From assembly GCF_019599545.1 (NCBI RefSeq), contig NZ_JAIEZV010000002.1, positions 434,001 to 498,000 of the forward strand: a stretch of DNA of 64,000 nt, written 5' to 3'. Of this stretch, positions 54,497 to 62,368 are shown one piece after another. Every line of letters begins with the position of its first letter. Within the stretch, counting starts at the first letter, position 1. Source of the DNA: Halobacillus sp. Nhm2S1 (GTDB taxonomy: Bacteria > Bacillota > Bacilli > Bacillales > Halobacillaceae). A program made the position numbers and the translations under genes. The notes under the pieces are model-generated. The model was not told where the DNA came from. It did not search any database and saw only the letters and a program-made list of their open reading frames with translations.

Positions 54497-55404
54497 GCCG
54501 CTTTCAAATCCGAGTGCCTGCGACATCCGCGAACCTCGGCCCGGGATTTGATTCCATCGGCATTGCGTTGTCGAAGTACGTGACGCTTGACTGTCAGCCT
54601 GCCGATGAGTGGTTTTTTTCAGTACCTGAAGAAGACCAGCCCTATATTCCTTCGGGCAAAAGCAATCTGATTTATAAAACGGCATTGTTTACAGCAGAAG
54701 CCATGGGGTATGAAGAGCTTCCAGCGACCCATGTAGAGCTTACCAATGATGTGCCGATTGCCCGTGGGCTCGGCAGCTCATCCACCGCCGTCGTGGGTGG
54801 CATCGAACTCGCTGATCACCTTCTTGGTCTTGGCTTGAGCCGTTATGAGAAATTCAAAATCGCCTGCGAAATCGAGGGACATCCTGACAATGTCGGTCCC
54901 GCAATTTTCGGCGGTATCATGGTATCGAATTACGATGGCGAGCATTTGGACTATGTCCATTTCACAGAAGGAATGGATGATTTGACCTGGCTTGCCATTA
55001 TTCCGGACTATCATTTGGAAACGGAAAAAGCACGTGGATTGCTGCCTTTGGAAATAGACTATAAACAGGCAGTCAATAATAGTGGCAGCGCCAATGTCCT
55101 CGTTGCCGCATTAGCTACGAAAAATTGGCCGCTTGCCGGAAAAATGATGCAGAGCGACCGCTGGCATCAGCCTTACCGGCAGATTCTCATCCCCGGCTTT
55201 TCTTCTTTTAAGGAGATCCTGGAAAAAGAACAATCGCTCGGCCACTACATCAGTGGAGCCGGACCGACCACTGTCGCCCTTTTTAATCAATGGGATGACA
55301 GTAAACGGCAGCGACTTGACGCTGCTTTGGAAGATTACCAAGTCGAACCGCTTCAAGTAAATTTGAGTGGTGCAGAAACATTCGTATTAGCTCCTGAAAA
55401 ATGA
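54493..55404 (+). CDS. thrB: Homoserine kinase
   Basis: GHMP-family kinase phosphorylating homoserine. N-terminal [22 protein letters not shown] loop [16 protein letters not shown] near residue 88, C-terminal [15 protein letters not shown]. 303 aa. It overlaps thrC by 4 bp (ATGA), so translation is coupled. Confidence 0.97.
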   Translation: MSRFQIRVPATSANLGPGFDSIGIALSKYVTLDCQPADEWFFSVPEEDQPYIPSGKSNLIYKTALFTAEAMGYEELPATHVELTNDVPIARGLGSSSTAVVGGIELADHLLGLGLSRYEKFKIACEIEGHPDNVGPAIFGGIMVSNYDGEHLDYVHFTEGMDDLTWLAIIPDYHLETEKARGLLPLEIDYKQAVNNSGSANVLVAALATKNWPLAGKMMQSDRWHQPYRQILIPGFSSFKEILEKEQSLGHYISGAGPTTVALFNQWDDSKRQRLDAALEDYQVEPLQVNLSGAETFVLAPEK

Positions 55405-55406
55405 CG

Positions 55407-55443
55407 AAGAGAACCAGTACATAAAGTGCTGGTTCTCTTTTTT
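55407..55443 (+). terminator. Terminator of hom-thrC-thrB
   Basis: agagaaccagtac/gtgctggttctct stem with one G-T-type wobble, followed by TTTTTT. Confidence 0.88.
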
Positions 55444-55495
55444 CATCAACGAGGGATTCATCTTTTGATATTTTATTGGGTGAAGGTGCGTTTTA

Positions 55496-55984
55496 TCATT
55501 TTCTCCTCCTCCTAGTAAAGAAGAGAAAAATCAACACGCCCCCTACCAAACCTCCTGCACTGTCTAAGACGACATCTCCTGCATAGGGCGTGCGGTTTGG
55601 AGTGAGCGACTGGTGAAACTCGTCAAAACAAGCATACAGAACAGTAATGACGTACGACGTGATCAGCTTCCCTTTTAACCCCCAGCCCGTATTGTGATGG
55701 AGAGCGAGAAATGTCGTGACCATAAGGAGGAAGAACACAGTAAGGTGTGCCGCTTTCCGAATGAGAAACTCAAGCATGCCGTCAACGCCACGGTTCGCTA
55801 CATTGATCGTCTCCCCATGGTACGTAAATTCGATTGGAGATAACACCGGTTTCAGCAGATCCAAATTCAAATAAAGGTTCATTGTTGGACGAAGGTCCTG
55901 TTGTTGATAAGGTTGTGAAGAAAAATAAAAGATTAATCCCATTACACCCAGGGGTAATAAACCATAAATAATTCTTTTATACAA
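55496..55984 (-). CDS. VanZ-family membrane protein
   Basis: 162 aa with four or five hydrophobic segments. Family motifs are an N-terminal FYFSSQPYQQQDL, then FLIRKAAHLTVFFLLMV (R/H pair) and YACFDEFHQSLTPNRTPYAGDVVLDSAGGLVG. The start is a TTG at 55984 with a weak ribosome site; an alternative ATG at 55942 would remove TM1 residues. VanZ-like proteins are linked to wall or teicoplanin-type envelope changes; the exact role is unknown. Confidence 0.85.
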   Translation of the reverse strand: MYKRIIYGLLPLGVMGLIFYFSSQPYQQQDLRPTMNLYLNLDLLKPVLSPIEFTYHGETINVANRGVDGMLEFLIRKAAHLTVFFLLMVTTFLALHHNTGWGLKGKLITSYVITVLYACFDEFHQSLTPNRTPYAGDVVLDSAGGLVGGVLIFLFFTRRRRK

Positions 55985-56134
55985 AACAAGTCACACTTTC
56001 CTATTATCTATACCAAATAGTTTACAACAACTGTAATTAAATTTAAAAGATTTAAAGAATTACTAACTACGACTATTATTATGGGTGAAACTTGTATACA
56101 ATGTTACTAGAAAATGAAAAAAGGGGGATTCGAA

Positions 56135-56515
56135 ATGGCGAAGAAGAGCAAACAATACGACTATGACCTCAGCGAAGTCAAGCGGCTGATCGGAGAGACA
56201 GATAAAAACTACCGAGAAATCGCTGCTGAGACGGGATGTCCGTACGCGAGCGTTGTCTATCACGGTCGCAAGATTCGTGGACGTGTCAATCGTATGCGTC
56301 AGGAAGATATGATAGAAGAACAACCACAATCGTTTTTATCAGTTAAAGAGGAACAACCTACATCAGAGGAAGCAACGATGTTGTCTGGCGGGACGACGTT
56401 GAGCATTTCCAGAAATGACGTTCAAATTCAGGATGCCGAGCAAGAAGCTGCTAAAATGATAAAAGCTGCACGTGCACTTGGATTGAGTAAAATAAACATA
56501 ACCATTAACAAATAA
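56135..56515 (+). CDS. HTH-containing small protein, unknown
   Basis: 126 aa. N-terminal (residues 10-55) helix-turn-helix-like segment EVKRLIGETDKNYREIAAET then GCPYASVVYHGRKIRGRVNR, of the type that reads DNA. An acidic linker follows, then a C-terminal AAKMIKAARALGLSKINITI. ATG 56135 is chosen because AAAGGGGGATTCGAA precedes it; the ORF opening at 56114 has no site. It converges with the sigma-like gene at 56548. Regulatory role inferred only. Confidence 0.72.
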   Translation: MAKKSKQYDYDLSEVKRLIGETDKNYREIAAETGCPYASVVYHGRKIRGRVNRMRQEDMIEEQPQSFLSVKEEQPTSEEATMLSGGTTLSISRNDVQIQDAEQEAAKMIKAARALGLSKINITINK

Positions 56516-56522
56516 GCGAACA

Positions 56523-56550
56523 GTCTCGGGGGTCTCTCCGAGGCTTTTTA
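56523..56550 (+). terminator. Terminator of the HTH protein gene
   Basis: gtctcgg/ccgaggc seven-pair stem followed by TTTTTA. Its downstream T-run slightly overlaps the end of the converging sigma-like gene. Confidence 0.65.
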
Positions 56551-57042
56551 CATGTTCGTACCTAATTCCTTCAGTTTTTTCCTTGCGTGTCTGCCCCAGT
56601 TCTTCACGGCATCCTGCGTTACTTTTTCCAGACGAGCAATCTGTGTAATGGACCGGTCCATAACAATAGAATGATAGACCCACTTCCACTGGTTAGTAGT
56701 GAGACTTGCCTTCACTTGGTTCCAGAGGAGTTCATCAGTAATCTCATCTTCCCACTTGCCCCAACCTTCCTGCACCATCCGCTCGGCAATCCCTTCCTCC
56801 CGCTCATACGTTCTTGAATCTTTGCGTATTTTATCAATCAAGGCGTTGCGGACTTTCCAGTGCATGTAAGACTTCAATGTTCCCGCTTCAGGGTCATATG
56901 TACGGTAGGCGTTCCATAAGGCGAAAAGACCTTCCGCATAGAAATCTCCGTTTCTATCTCTGATATTCAGCTTATGAATGTGATAGTGGATCAAGTCTTC
57001 ACTTTCTGCTACAACTCTTTCAAATATCTCATCAGTGATCAT
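56548..57042 (-). CDS. Small sigma-70-like protein
   Basis: 164 aa. Region-2-like part: DFYAEGLFALWNAYRTYDPEAGTLKSYMHWKVRNALIDKIRK, with the Asp-x-Tyr/Trp pattern and Tyr/Trp-x-x-Lys helix of sigma region 2. Region-4-like C-terminus: SITQIARLEKVTQDAVKNWGRHARKKLKEL. The two-domain size fits ECF-type or YvrI-like small sigma factors; no anti-sigma gene is beside it. AGGGAGGGTG precedes ATG 57042. Divergent from a second such gene at 57205. Confidence 0.75.
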   Translation of the reverse strand: MITDEIFERVVAESEDLIHYHIHKLNIRDRNGDFYAEGLFALWNAYRTYDPEAGTLKSYMHWKVRNALIDKIRKDSRTYEREEGIAERMVQEGWGKWEDEITDELLWNQVKASLTTNQWKWVYHSIVMDRSITQIARLEKVTQDAVKNWGRHARKKLKELGTNM

Positions 57043-57204
57043 AAGACACCCTCCCTAAATGATCGTTCATACTATAATCGATAGAAAACGGGATTTTGGT
57101 GTCATGATTTTGCAAATTTTTCAATTTTATCTAGGGAAAAGTTGATTTTTGCTTCCCATCTGTTGGGAAATACAGGATAATAGCTATATAGAAAGGAGTG
57201 TGTC

Positions 57205-57684
57205 ATGAAAGATCCTATTCTCGATTTTCACGCTTATCAACGTCTCATCCATTCCCACCTCCGTCGTTGGAATCTCCCTGAGCCTTATGAAGACTGCCTG
57301 CAGGAGAGCTACCTCATTTACTCCCGCTGTGTAGAAAGGTATGACCCCGAACGAAGTAAGTTTTCCACGTATTTTATTCAATCTTTGTACAGACATTTTC
57401 AAACAATGAACCGGAAAAATCACCGGGGCAGAGAAGCTGTTCGTTTTTTCTCCATCCACCAATTACACCCTCTTGAAAATGATCCTCTGCAAGAACCTCT
57501 TCTTCTTTTAGATTTCCTCCATTACTCTTCACTCACTCTTATGGAACAGGTCATTTTCGAACAAAGCTATGCCGGTTGCACAGTGAACCAAATCGCTCTA
57601 CTAATCGGAGTCAGTCCTTCTACCATTAAAAGAGCTCGTAAAAAGATGAAAAGGAAAGTGTCCAGCTGTTTATCGGTGGAATAA
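57205..57684 (+). CDS. Small sigma-70-like protein
   Basis: 159 aa. Region 2: EPYEDCLQESYLIYSRCVERYDPERSKFSTYFIQSLYRHFQ; region 4: CTVNQIALLIGVSPSTIKRARKKMKRKVS. Identity with the divergent gene is low except for the shared domain order. AAAGGAGTGTG precedes ATG 57205. An inverted repeat ttccca/tgggaa (57153-57158 with 57164-57169) sits in the shared 162-bp promoter region and could be an operator. It is followed by 57729-58013, probably co-transcribed. Confidence 0.72.
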   Translation: MKDPILDFHAYQRLIHSHLRRWNLPEPYEDCLQESYLIYSRCVERYDPERSKFSTYFIQSLYRHFQTMNRKNHRGREAVRFFSIHQLHPLENDPLQEPLLLLDFLHYSSLTLMEQVIFEQSYAGCTVNQIALLIGVSPSTIKRARKKMKRKVSSCLSVE

Positions 57685-57728
57685 ATAGGGAAAATACTAT
57701 TATCCTAATAAAAACGGAGGAATCCTCT

Positions 57729-58013
57729 TTGGAACAAACGTCCCGATCCTTGTTCCCTCTTGCGAATATCTGGCTCGATGATGCACCAACAACGTTTACC
57801 CATGCATTCCTCGAGCGTCTGGCATACGAATGGATGGTTGAAATCGTCAATCCTTTCCCTCTGCCACTCTTAGAAGATCGAGAACTTGTACTCGATATCT
57901 CCATTGAACAAACCGATGGCACACTATTTGCCCACCTCCCCATTCAGTCCTACAGCATCGAAGCCGGCAATGAATTCACCGTTTATCGGTTTCACATGTA
58001 CCCACCGGAGTGA
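57729..58013 (+). CDS. Small hypothetical protein (94 residues)
   Basis: TTG start at 57729, seven bases after GGAGG. Soluble, acidic, no recognised domain: MEQTSRSLFPLANIWLDDAP, a strand RELVLDISIEQTDG and a C-terminal YRFHMYPPE. The 44-bp gap to the sigma-like gene suggests one transcript. Confidence 0.65.
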   Translation: MEQTSRSLFPLANIWLDDAPTTFTHAFLERLAYEWMVEIVNPFPLPLLEDRELVLDISIEQTDGTLFAHLPIQSYSIEAGNEFTVYRFHMYPPE

Positions 58014-58081
58014 CCGTGATTTTCCTCCACGTTCCATAGAATGTTATAATGGATGTGACGTTTTATGGAAAGGAAGAGACG

Positions 58082-58246
58082 ATGCTTTATCTCGGTTTTG
58101 CCGGATTTTTTCTCATTTATTTAATTCTGGGATGGTTCACGGACGTCGTTGAAATGTCAACGTTCAGCGCCATCTTCAGTGTTGCGTTTCTATGTCTGAA
58201 TCTTTATATGTTCTGGAAAGATAAGAAAAAACAAAGCTCCACCTAA
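58082..58246 (+). CDS. Small two-TM membrane protein (54 residues)
   Basis: MLYLGFAGFFLIYLILGW forms TM1, an Asp/Glu turn follows, then FSAIFSVAFLCLNLYMFW TM2 and a basic KDKKKQ tail. ATG 58082 is chosen because AAAGGAAGAGACG precedes it; an ORF opening at 58049 lacks a site. No family is recognised. Terminator follows. Confidence 0.68.
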   Translation: MLYLGFAGFFLIYLILGWFTDVVEMSTFSAIFSVAFLCLNLYMFWKDKKKQSST

Positions 58247-58279
58247 AAAAGATCCGTCTTAAATGACGGATCTTTTTTT
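58245..58279 (+). terminator. Terminator of the two-TM gene
   Basis: aaagatccgtc/gacggatcttt stem with T7, at the stop codon. Confidence 0.88.
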
Positions 58280-58317
58280 GTTGAGATGCTGTGGAGTTGG
58301 TTGTATGTGGAAATATT

Positions 58318-58336
58318 TGTATGACCTGGTACACCA
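58318..58336 (+). repeat. REP-like element upstream of the RAYT gene, copy 1
   Basis: TGTATGACCTGGTACACCA. GTAT precedes a GACCTGGT core, like the conserved tetranucleotide at the foot of REP hairpins. Confidence 0.82.
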
Positions 58337-58341
58337 TAAAT

Positions 58342-58360
58342 TGCAAGACCTGGTACGACA
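58342..58360 (+). repeat. REP-like element upstream of the RAYT gene, copy 2
   Basis: TGCAAGACCTGGTACGACA lies five bases after copy 1 in the same orientation and differs at four to five positions. Confidence 0.72.
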
Positions 58361-58443
58361 ATATTTGGAAATAGTGCAGGAGTTTGGGTGGTTTTGTCGA
58401 ATAAAGGATAGGTGTCATATTTAAGTATGGAAGGATTGATGTT

Positions 58444-59004
58444 ATGCGGAAACGTCGATGGTTTCCGAAGGCCTGGTATCATATAACGGCTAGAGGAAAT
58501 CGAAAAACAGATATTTTTTATGATGACAAAGACAGGTATAAGTATTTAACCCTGTTGCAAGAAGCCAAGCTTTCCCACCCGTTTCACCTCCACTCTTTCT
58601 GCCTCATGTCCAACCACGTTCACCTCCTTATTGAAACGATCGAACTTCCACCAGGTACCTTCATGAAAGATCTTCACTCCCAATACGCGATGTACTTCAA
58701 CAGGAAATATGGATATGTTGGTCATCTTTTTGAAGGACCCTATAAAGCGAAGCTTGAGGATGATGTGAATGCTGTACTTCAAGTCAGTCGCTACATTCAC
58801 TTGAACCCTTGCCGGGCCCTCATCACCTTTCAGCCTGAAGATTACAAGTGGAGCAGTTACGCTCATTACTTATCCCCCACCCCTTATTACTCCGAGTTCG
58901 TTACCACCTCAACTATTCTCTCTTACTTCAAAGACGTAAAGCAGTATGAGTTTTTCGTTCAACTGGCAAATAAAGTAAGACCTGGTCACCCAAATCATGG
59001 GTGA
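58444..59004 (+). CDS. REP-associated tyrosine transposase (RAYT, Y1_Tnp/HUH family)
   Basis: 186 aa. N-terminal WYHITARGNRKTDIFYDDKD (strand and Asp/Arg-Gly-Asn hallmark), the HUH motif in FCLMSNHVHLLIE near residue 55, YGYVGHLFEGPYKAKLED, and the catalytic-Tyr helix RYIHLNPCRALI near residue 120, then WSSYAHY. These fit TnpA-REP/RAYT proteins: single-copy, usually non-IS, acting on nearby REP palindromes. The last ten codons are part of a perfect REP-type palindrome whose centre is at the stop. Two REP-like copies lie 84-126 bp upstream. No inverted-repeat IS ends or target duplication were seen. Confidence 0.9.
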   Translation: MRKRRWFPKAWYHITARGNRKTDIFYDDKDRYKYLTLLQEAKLSHPFHLHSFCLMSNHVHLLIETIELPPGTFMKDLHSQYAMYFNRKYGYVGHLFEGPYKAKLEDDVNAVLQVSRYIHLNPCRALITFQPEDYKWSSYAHYLSPTPYYSEFVTTSTILSYFKDVKQYEFFVQLANKVRPGHPNHG

Positions 59005-59015
59005 CCAGGTCTTAC
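58975..59015. repeat. Perfect REP-like palindrome at the RAYT 3' end
   Basis: GTAAGACCTGGTCACCC and its exact reverse complement GGGTGACCAGGTCTTAC (58975-58991, 58999-59015) flank a 7-nt loop. It covers the transposase stop codon and is the longest, least diverged member of the family in this window. Confidence 0.88.
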
Positions 59016-59027
59016 ATAAAATCCCAA

Positions 59028-59291
59028 TTAAGGCTGCAGGAAGGTTTCTACTTCTTTGAGGGCTTGGACGGCGTCTGGGCCGATGCAGGTGACTTCGATT
59101 TCGTCGCCTTCTTGTAGTCTCAAGTTGATCAGTCCCAGGAAGCTTTTCAAGTTAGCTTCGTGCACGCTACCCTGAACAACCTTCTTCAATATGATTTCTG
59201 AATCATAACTCTGGATGATTTGGGACAGCTCCATGATTGTTTGGGTTTCTTTCATGTGGACTTTCACATCTTTAGATACTTTTTCGCTCAT
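59028..59291 (-). CDS. HPr-like protein lacking His-15 (Crh-type)
   Basis: 87 aa of HPr fold. The region equivalent to HPr residues 40-55 is ANLKSFLGLINLRLQEGDEIEV, retaining a Ser (residue 50) in the HprK target context NLKS-x2-G. The residues aligned with the HPr active site (usually GIHARPA) read KETQTIMEL, with no His, so it cannot be a PTS phosphocarrier. Crh of B. subtilis likewise lacks His-15 but keeps Ser-46 and acts as CcpA co-effector; this protein may do the same but is diverged (inference). GGGAGG lies before ATG 59291. Its stop lies 13 bp from the RAYT palindrome. Confidence 0.78.
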   Translation of the reverse strand: MSEKVSKDVKVHMKETQTIMELSQIIQSYDSEIILKKVVQGSVHEANLKSFLGLINLRLQEGDEIEVTCIGPDAVQALKEVETFLQP

Positions 59292-59306
59292 TACTTTATT
59301 CCTCCC

Positions 59307-60203
59307 TTATATGAATAGGTTCAATAGTATAGGAATGGTGACGATACTGAATAACGTCGTCACTAAGGTGATGCTTGAAACAAGGTCGGGCTTCGAATTG
59401 AACTGGACGGCATAAATCGTCGTCGTTGCCGCTGATGGCATGGCAGCGGAAACAATCAGCACGGCAGCCATCATGTCACTCATCGGCAATACTAATGTAA
59501 GTACGAAAGCGATCAGCGGTGAGCCGATCAAACGAAGGGTCGTGGCGTAGGAAACTTTCGGCCATTCCAGATTTCTCAAAGGAATCCCTGCAAGCTGCAT
59601 ACCGAGTACGACCATCACCATCGGAACCGTTGCAGCTGCAAGCAGATCGATGCTGTTCATCAGATTTTCAGGCACGGGCACTCCTCCAAGGTTCATCGGA
59701 AGTGCCACAAGTACTGCGTACGTCGGTGGCATTTTCAAAACAGAAAGCAGCGCCATTTTCAGGCCGGAGGTACCTTTAGCTGCATAATACACCCCGAAAA
59801 AGTTCATGATGATCGCTTGAAGTACCATAAAGGAAACAGAGTAAACAAATCCCTCTTCACCGAAAGCAAACAGAATGATCGGCACGCCGTAGTTCCCGGA
59901 ATTCATGAACGCCGTCGATAAAATCAATCCACTCTCCATGCTCTGGTCGTAGTTCTTCACCTTACTGACAATCTTGTTGATTCCAAGAATGCTGAAAAGC
60001 AGCAATCCCGAGAAGACGAGCATCATCAAATATTCTCCATTCAAATCCGCTTCGTAAAAGGTTTGGAATACCAAGCATGGCAGCATCACATACAGAGCGA
60101 TCGTCGATACAGATTTCACATCTAATTTAGCGATTTTTTGGATCGTAAAGCCAGCTCCGAAAATGAGAATGACTGGCAATACAACTTGGATGAATACACT
60201 CAT
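59307..60203 (-). CDS. AEC-family (auxin efflux carrier-type) transporter
   Basis: 298-aa membrane protein with about ten hydrophobic segments. Family motifs are STAFMNSGNYGVPIILFAFGEEG (with the helix-breaking Asn/Gly/Pro) near residue 95 and SAAMPSAATTTIYAVQ near residue 255. Bacterial AEC members move malate, lactate or other organic acids. It is between the Crh-like gene (15 bp) and the TRAP genes, probably on one transcript with the former. Confidence 0.88.
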   Translation of the reverse strand: MSVFIQVVLPVILIFGAGFTIQKIAKLDVKSVSTIALYVMLPCLVFQTFYEADLNGEYLMMLVFSGLLLFSILGINKIVSKVKNYDQSMESGLILSTAFMNSGNYGVPIILFAFGEEGFVYSVSFMVLQAIIMNFFGVYYAAKGTSGLKMALLSVLKMPPTYAVLVALPMNLGGVPVPENLMNSIDLLAAATVPMVMVVLGMQLAGIPLRNLEWPKVSYATTLRLIGSPLIAFVLTLVLPMSDMMAAVLIVSAAMPSAATTTIYAVQFNSKPDLVSSITLVTTLFSIVTIPILLNLFI

Positions 60204-60413
60204 AACAAAATTACCGTTCGGCTGCGTGGCGCCATCAAAGAGACAGCGCCCGCACCGCCTTTCCTTTTAAACTAAGGGGTTTCAATTTATCCTTTACATC
60301 TCAGGTGTGAGCCTTCCCCGTGAAAAATAATGGCGGTTGAGAAGGTTATTCCATTTTCTTCCTTACCCAACTCACCGAAATCGATCCTTTCAAACAACTA
60401 CTCTAAAACCGAA

Positions 60414-60438
60414 AAACCCCTTGCCTAAAAGCAAGGGA
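60414..60438 (-). terminator. Terminator of the dctPQM operon
   Basis: tcccttgc/gcaagggg stem (60417-60424 with 60431-60438) with a minus-strand T-run, about 40 bp after the dctM stop. Confidence 0.82.
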
Positions 60439-60476
60439 TCTCGGGTGACGTGCAAGGAGGGTCAGTCCTTTTTTCA

Positions 60477-61757
60477 TCATTCAGCGAAGCTGATCAACCA
60501 TAGTGATAATTCTGGTATAAACGTTATCATCAGTAACGAGAAGATCATCGCGAAAAAGTATGGGATGATCGCTCGTGACAGCTGCTCGATTGAGAGCCCG
60601 GATATTCCGGAGCCGACGAACAAGTTTACGCCAAGTGGTGGTGTAATGAAACCAATGGCCAGGTTCACGACCATGATGATTCCGAAATGGATCGGATCGT
60701 AACCAAGGTTTACGGCAATCGGAAGCAGGATCGGCGTCAAAATGATGATCGCTGCCAGTGTATCCATGAAACATCCGACAATAAGTAGAAGCAATGTGAT
60801 CAACAGAATCAGAATGATCTCATTTTCTGAGATGGACAACATGAAGTTGGCCACTTGTGTTGGAATCTGCTCAATCGTAAGCAAACGACCGAAGGCTGTT
60901 GCGGATCCAACGATGATCAGGACAGTCGCAGTCGTCAAAGCTGAATCTGCGAAAATTTTCGGCATGTCTTTGATGCTGAGTTCACCGTATAGGAACAAGC
61001 CGGCGATCATTCCGTAAACAACGGCGATGACGGCCGCTTCTGTCGGTGTGAAAATTCCGCCGTAAATTCCACCCAGGATAATGACTGGAATGACAAGCGC
61101 CCATTTGGCTTCCCAGAATGTTTTTCCGATGTTTGCGAGGGACGTTTTTTCTGCCAGACCTTTATACCCTTGTTGTCTTGAATAAATGTACGCCCAAGCA
61201 AGAAGTGCTCCACCGACGATGAATCCTGGGATGATCCCTGCGATGAACATGTCACCAATGGAAGCTCCACCCACGACTCCGTAAATGACCATCGGAATAC
61301 TTGGTGGGATGATGACACCAATGGAACCCGCTGCAGCTACAGTAGCTGTCGCGAACTTTTTGTCATACCCTTGTCTCACCATGGCTGGAATCATAATTCC
61401 ACCGATGGCTGCAACCGTTGCTGGTCCAGAACCGGAAATCGCAGCAAAGAACATACATGTAACGATGGTCGCCATCGCAAATCCACCCGTTTTGTTACCA
61501 ACGAGAGCGTTCGCGAAGTTGAACAGTCTTTCGGATATGCCGCCTTTCCCCATGATTTCACCGGCTAGGATGAAAAAGGGAACGGCCATTAATGGGAATG
61601 AGTCGACAGATGTGACGAGTTCCTTCATTAAAAATTGGACGGGAATGGCACCCGTATAGAAGATGGTCGCAAGTGTCGATAATCCGAGAGCGATTCCAAT
61701 CGGTACACTAAGCAATAGGAAGAGGGCGAATGTCCCGAATAATACGATTGTTGTCAT
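60477..61757 (-). CDS. dctM: TRAP transporter large permease
   Basis: 12-13 TM subunit of a tripartite ATP-independent periplasmic transporter, sodium-driven in most members, which suits a halophile. Motifs: LFLLLSVPIGIALGLSTLA near the N-terminus, VPFFILAGEIMGKGGISERL near residue 62, GSGPATVAAIGGIMIPAM near 110, and ETAALIAVVYG-like TEAAVIAVVYG near 240. 426 aa. Its ATG overlaps the dctQ stop (ATGA) and has GGAGAGG seven bases upstream. Confidence 0.96.
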   Translation of the reverse strand: MTTIVLFGTFALFLLLSVPIGIALGLSTLATIFYTGAIPVQFLMKELVTSVDSFPLMAVPFFILAGEIMGKGGISERLFNFANALVGNKTGGFAMATIVTCMFFAAISGSGPATVAAIGGIMIPAMVRQGYDKKFATATVAAAGSIGVIIPPSIPMVIYGVVGGASIGDMFIAGIIPGFIVGGALLAWAYIYSRQQGYKGLAEKTSLANIGKTFWEAKWALVIPVIILGGIYGGIFTPTEAAVIAVVYGMIAGLFLYGELSIKDMPKIFADSALTTATVLIIVGSATAFGRLLTIEQIPTQVANFMLSISENEIILILLITLLLLIVGCFMDTLAAIIILTPILLPIAVNLGYDPIHFGIIMVVNLAIGFITPPLGVNLFVGSGISGLSIEQLSRAIIPYFFAMIFSLLMITFIPELSLWLISFAE

Positions 61758-62293
61758 GATTCATCCTCTCCTTCCTGCTGCTGCATACGATCGCGTTCAT
61801 CGTCCACATCGAGTTCTTTCTTACCCATTAACATTTTGAACTGAACAATCAAGTTTTGTACGAGACGGATTGCTGTCAATGCAAATCCGACTGGTGTCGC
61901 CATGTAAACAAGACCCATCGGTATATGTAAGGCCGGTGACTGCTGGCCGAACGATAGTAGCTGGGAAGCGATGCTGTATCCATTGACAACTACATACAAA
62001 CTGAAAACTAAGAATAATAGATTCGCAATAATCGCGAGCAATAGTTTTGCTTTTCCTTTAAGTAGAAGCAACATGACGTCCACTTTGATGTGACGCTGCT
62101 TTTTCACTCCGTAACTGATTCCGATATACACTAACCAAATAAAGCAGTACCGTCCGAGTTCCTCTGACCAGGACAATGAATTTCCCGACACACGCATCGC
62201 GACTTGCAGGAAAATGACACTGACCATGATGGTCGAGAAAATGACGAGCAATACTTCTTCTAATCTCCGGTCGATCGCTCGAATGATGTTCAT
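61754..62293 (-). CDS. dctQ: TRAP transporter small permease
   Basis: 179 aa, four TM helices. Family motif RVSGNSLSWSEELGRYCFIWLVYIG near residue 32, then RHIKVDVMLLLLK. ATG 62293 is chosen because GAGG lies eight bases before it; the longer GTG 62302 overlaps that site. An acidic Asp/Glu-rich C-terminus ends in the dctM overlap. Confidence 0.94.
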   Translation of the reverse strand: MNIIRAIDRRLEEVLLVIFSTIMVSVIFLQVAMRVSGNSLSWSEELGRYCFIWLVYIGISYGVKKQRHIKVDVMLLLLKGKAKLLLAIIANLLFLVFSLYVVVNGYSIASQLLSFGQQSPALHIPMGLVYMATPVGFALTAIRLVQNLIVQFKMLMGKKELDVDDERDRMQQQEGEDES

Positions 62294-62325
62294 TTTCTTC
62301 ACCTCAACTGACCCTGAATGGCGAA

Positions 62326-62356
62326 GAATACGCTGCAGTCTCGCTACAGCGTACTC
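62326..62356 (-). terminator. Stem-loop between dctP and dctQ
   Basis: gtacgctg/cagcgtat on the minus strand (one wobble) with extendable ends, 13 bp after the dctP stop, no U-tract. Probably stabilises or partially terminates the dctP message. Confidence 0.6.
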
Positions 62357-62368
62357 TCAGTCATTCTA

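Noticed and set aside
58444-59015. Insertion sequence with terminal inverted repeats
   Set aside because: No paired IS ends or target-site duplication were found; the repeats are REP-like and the transposase belongs to the RAYT group.
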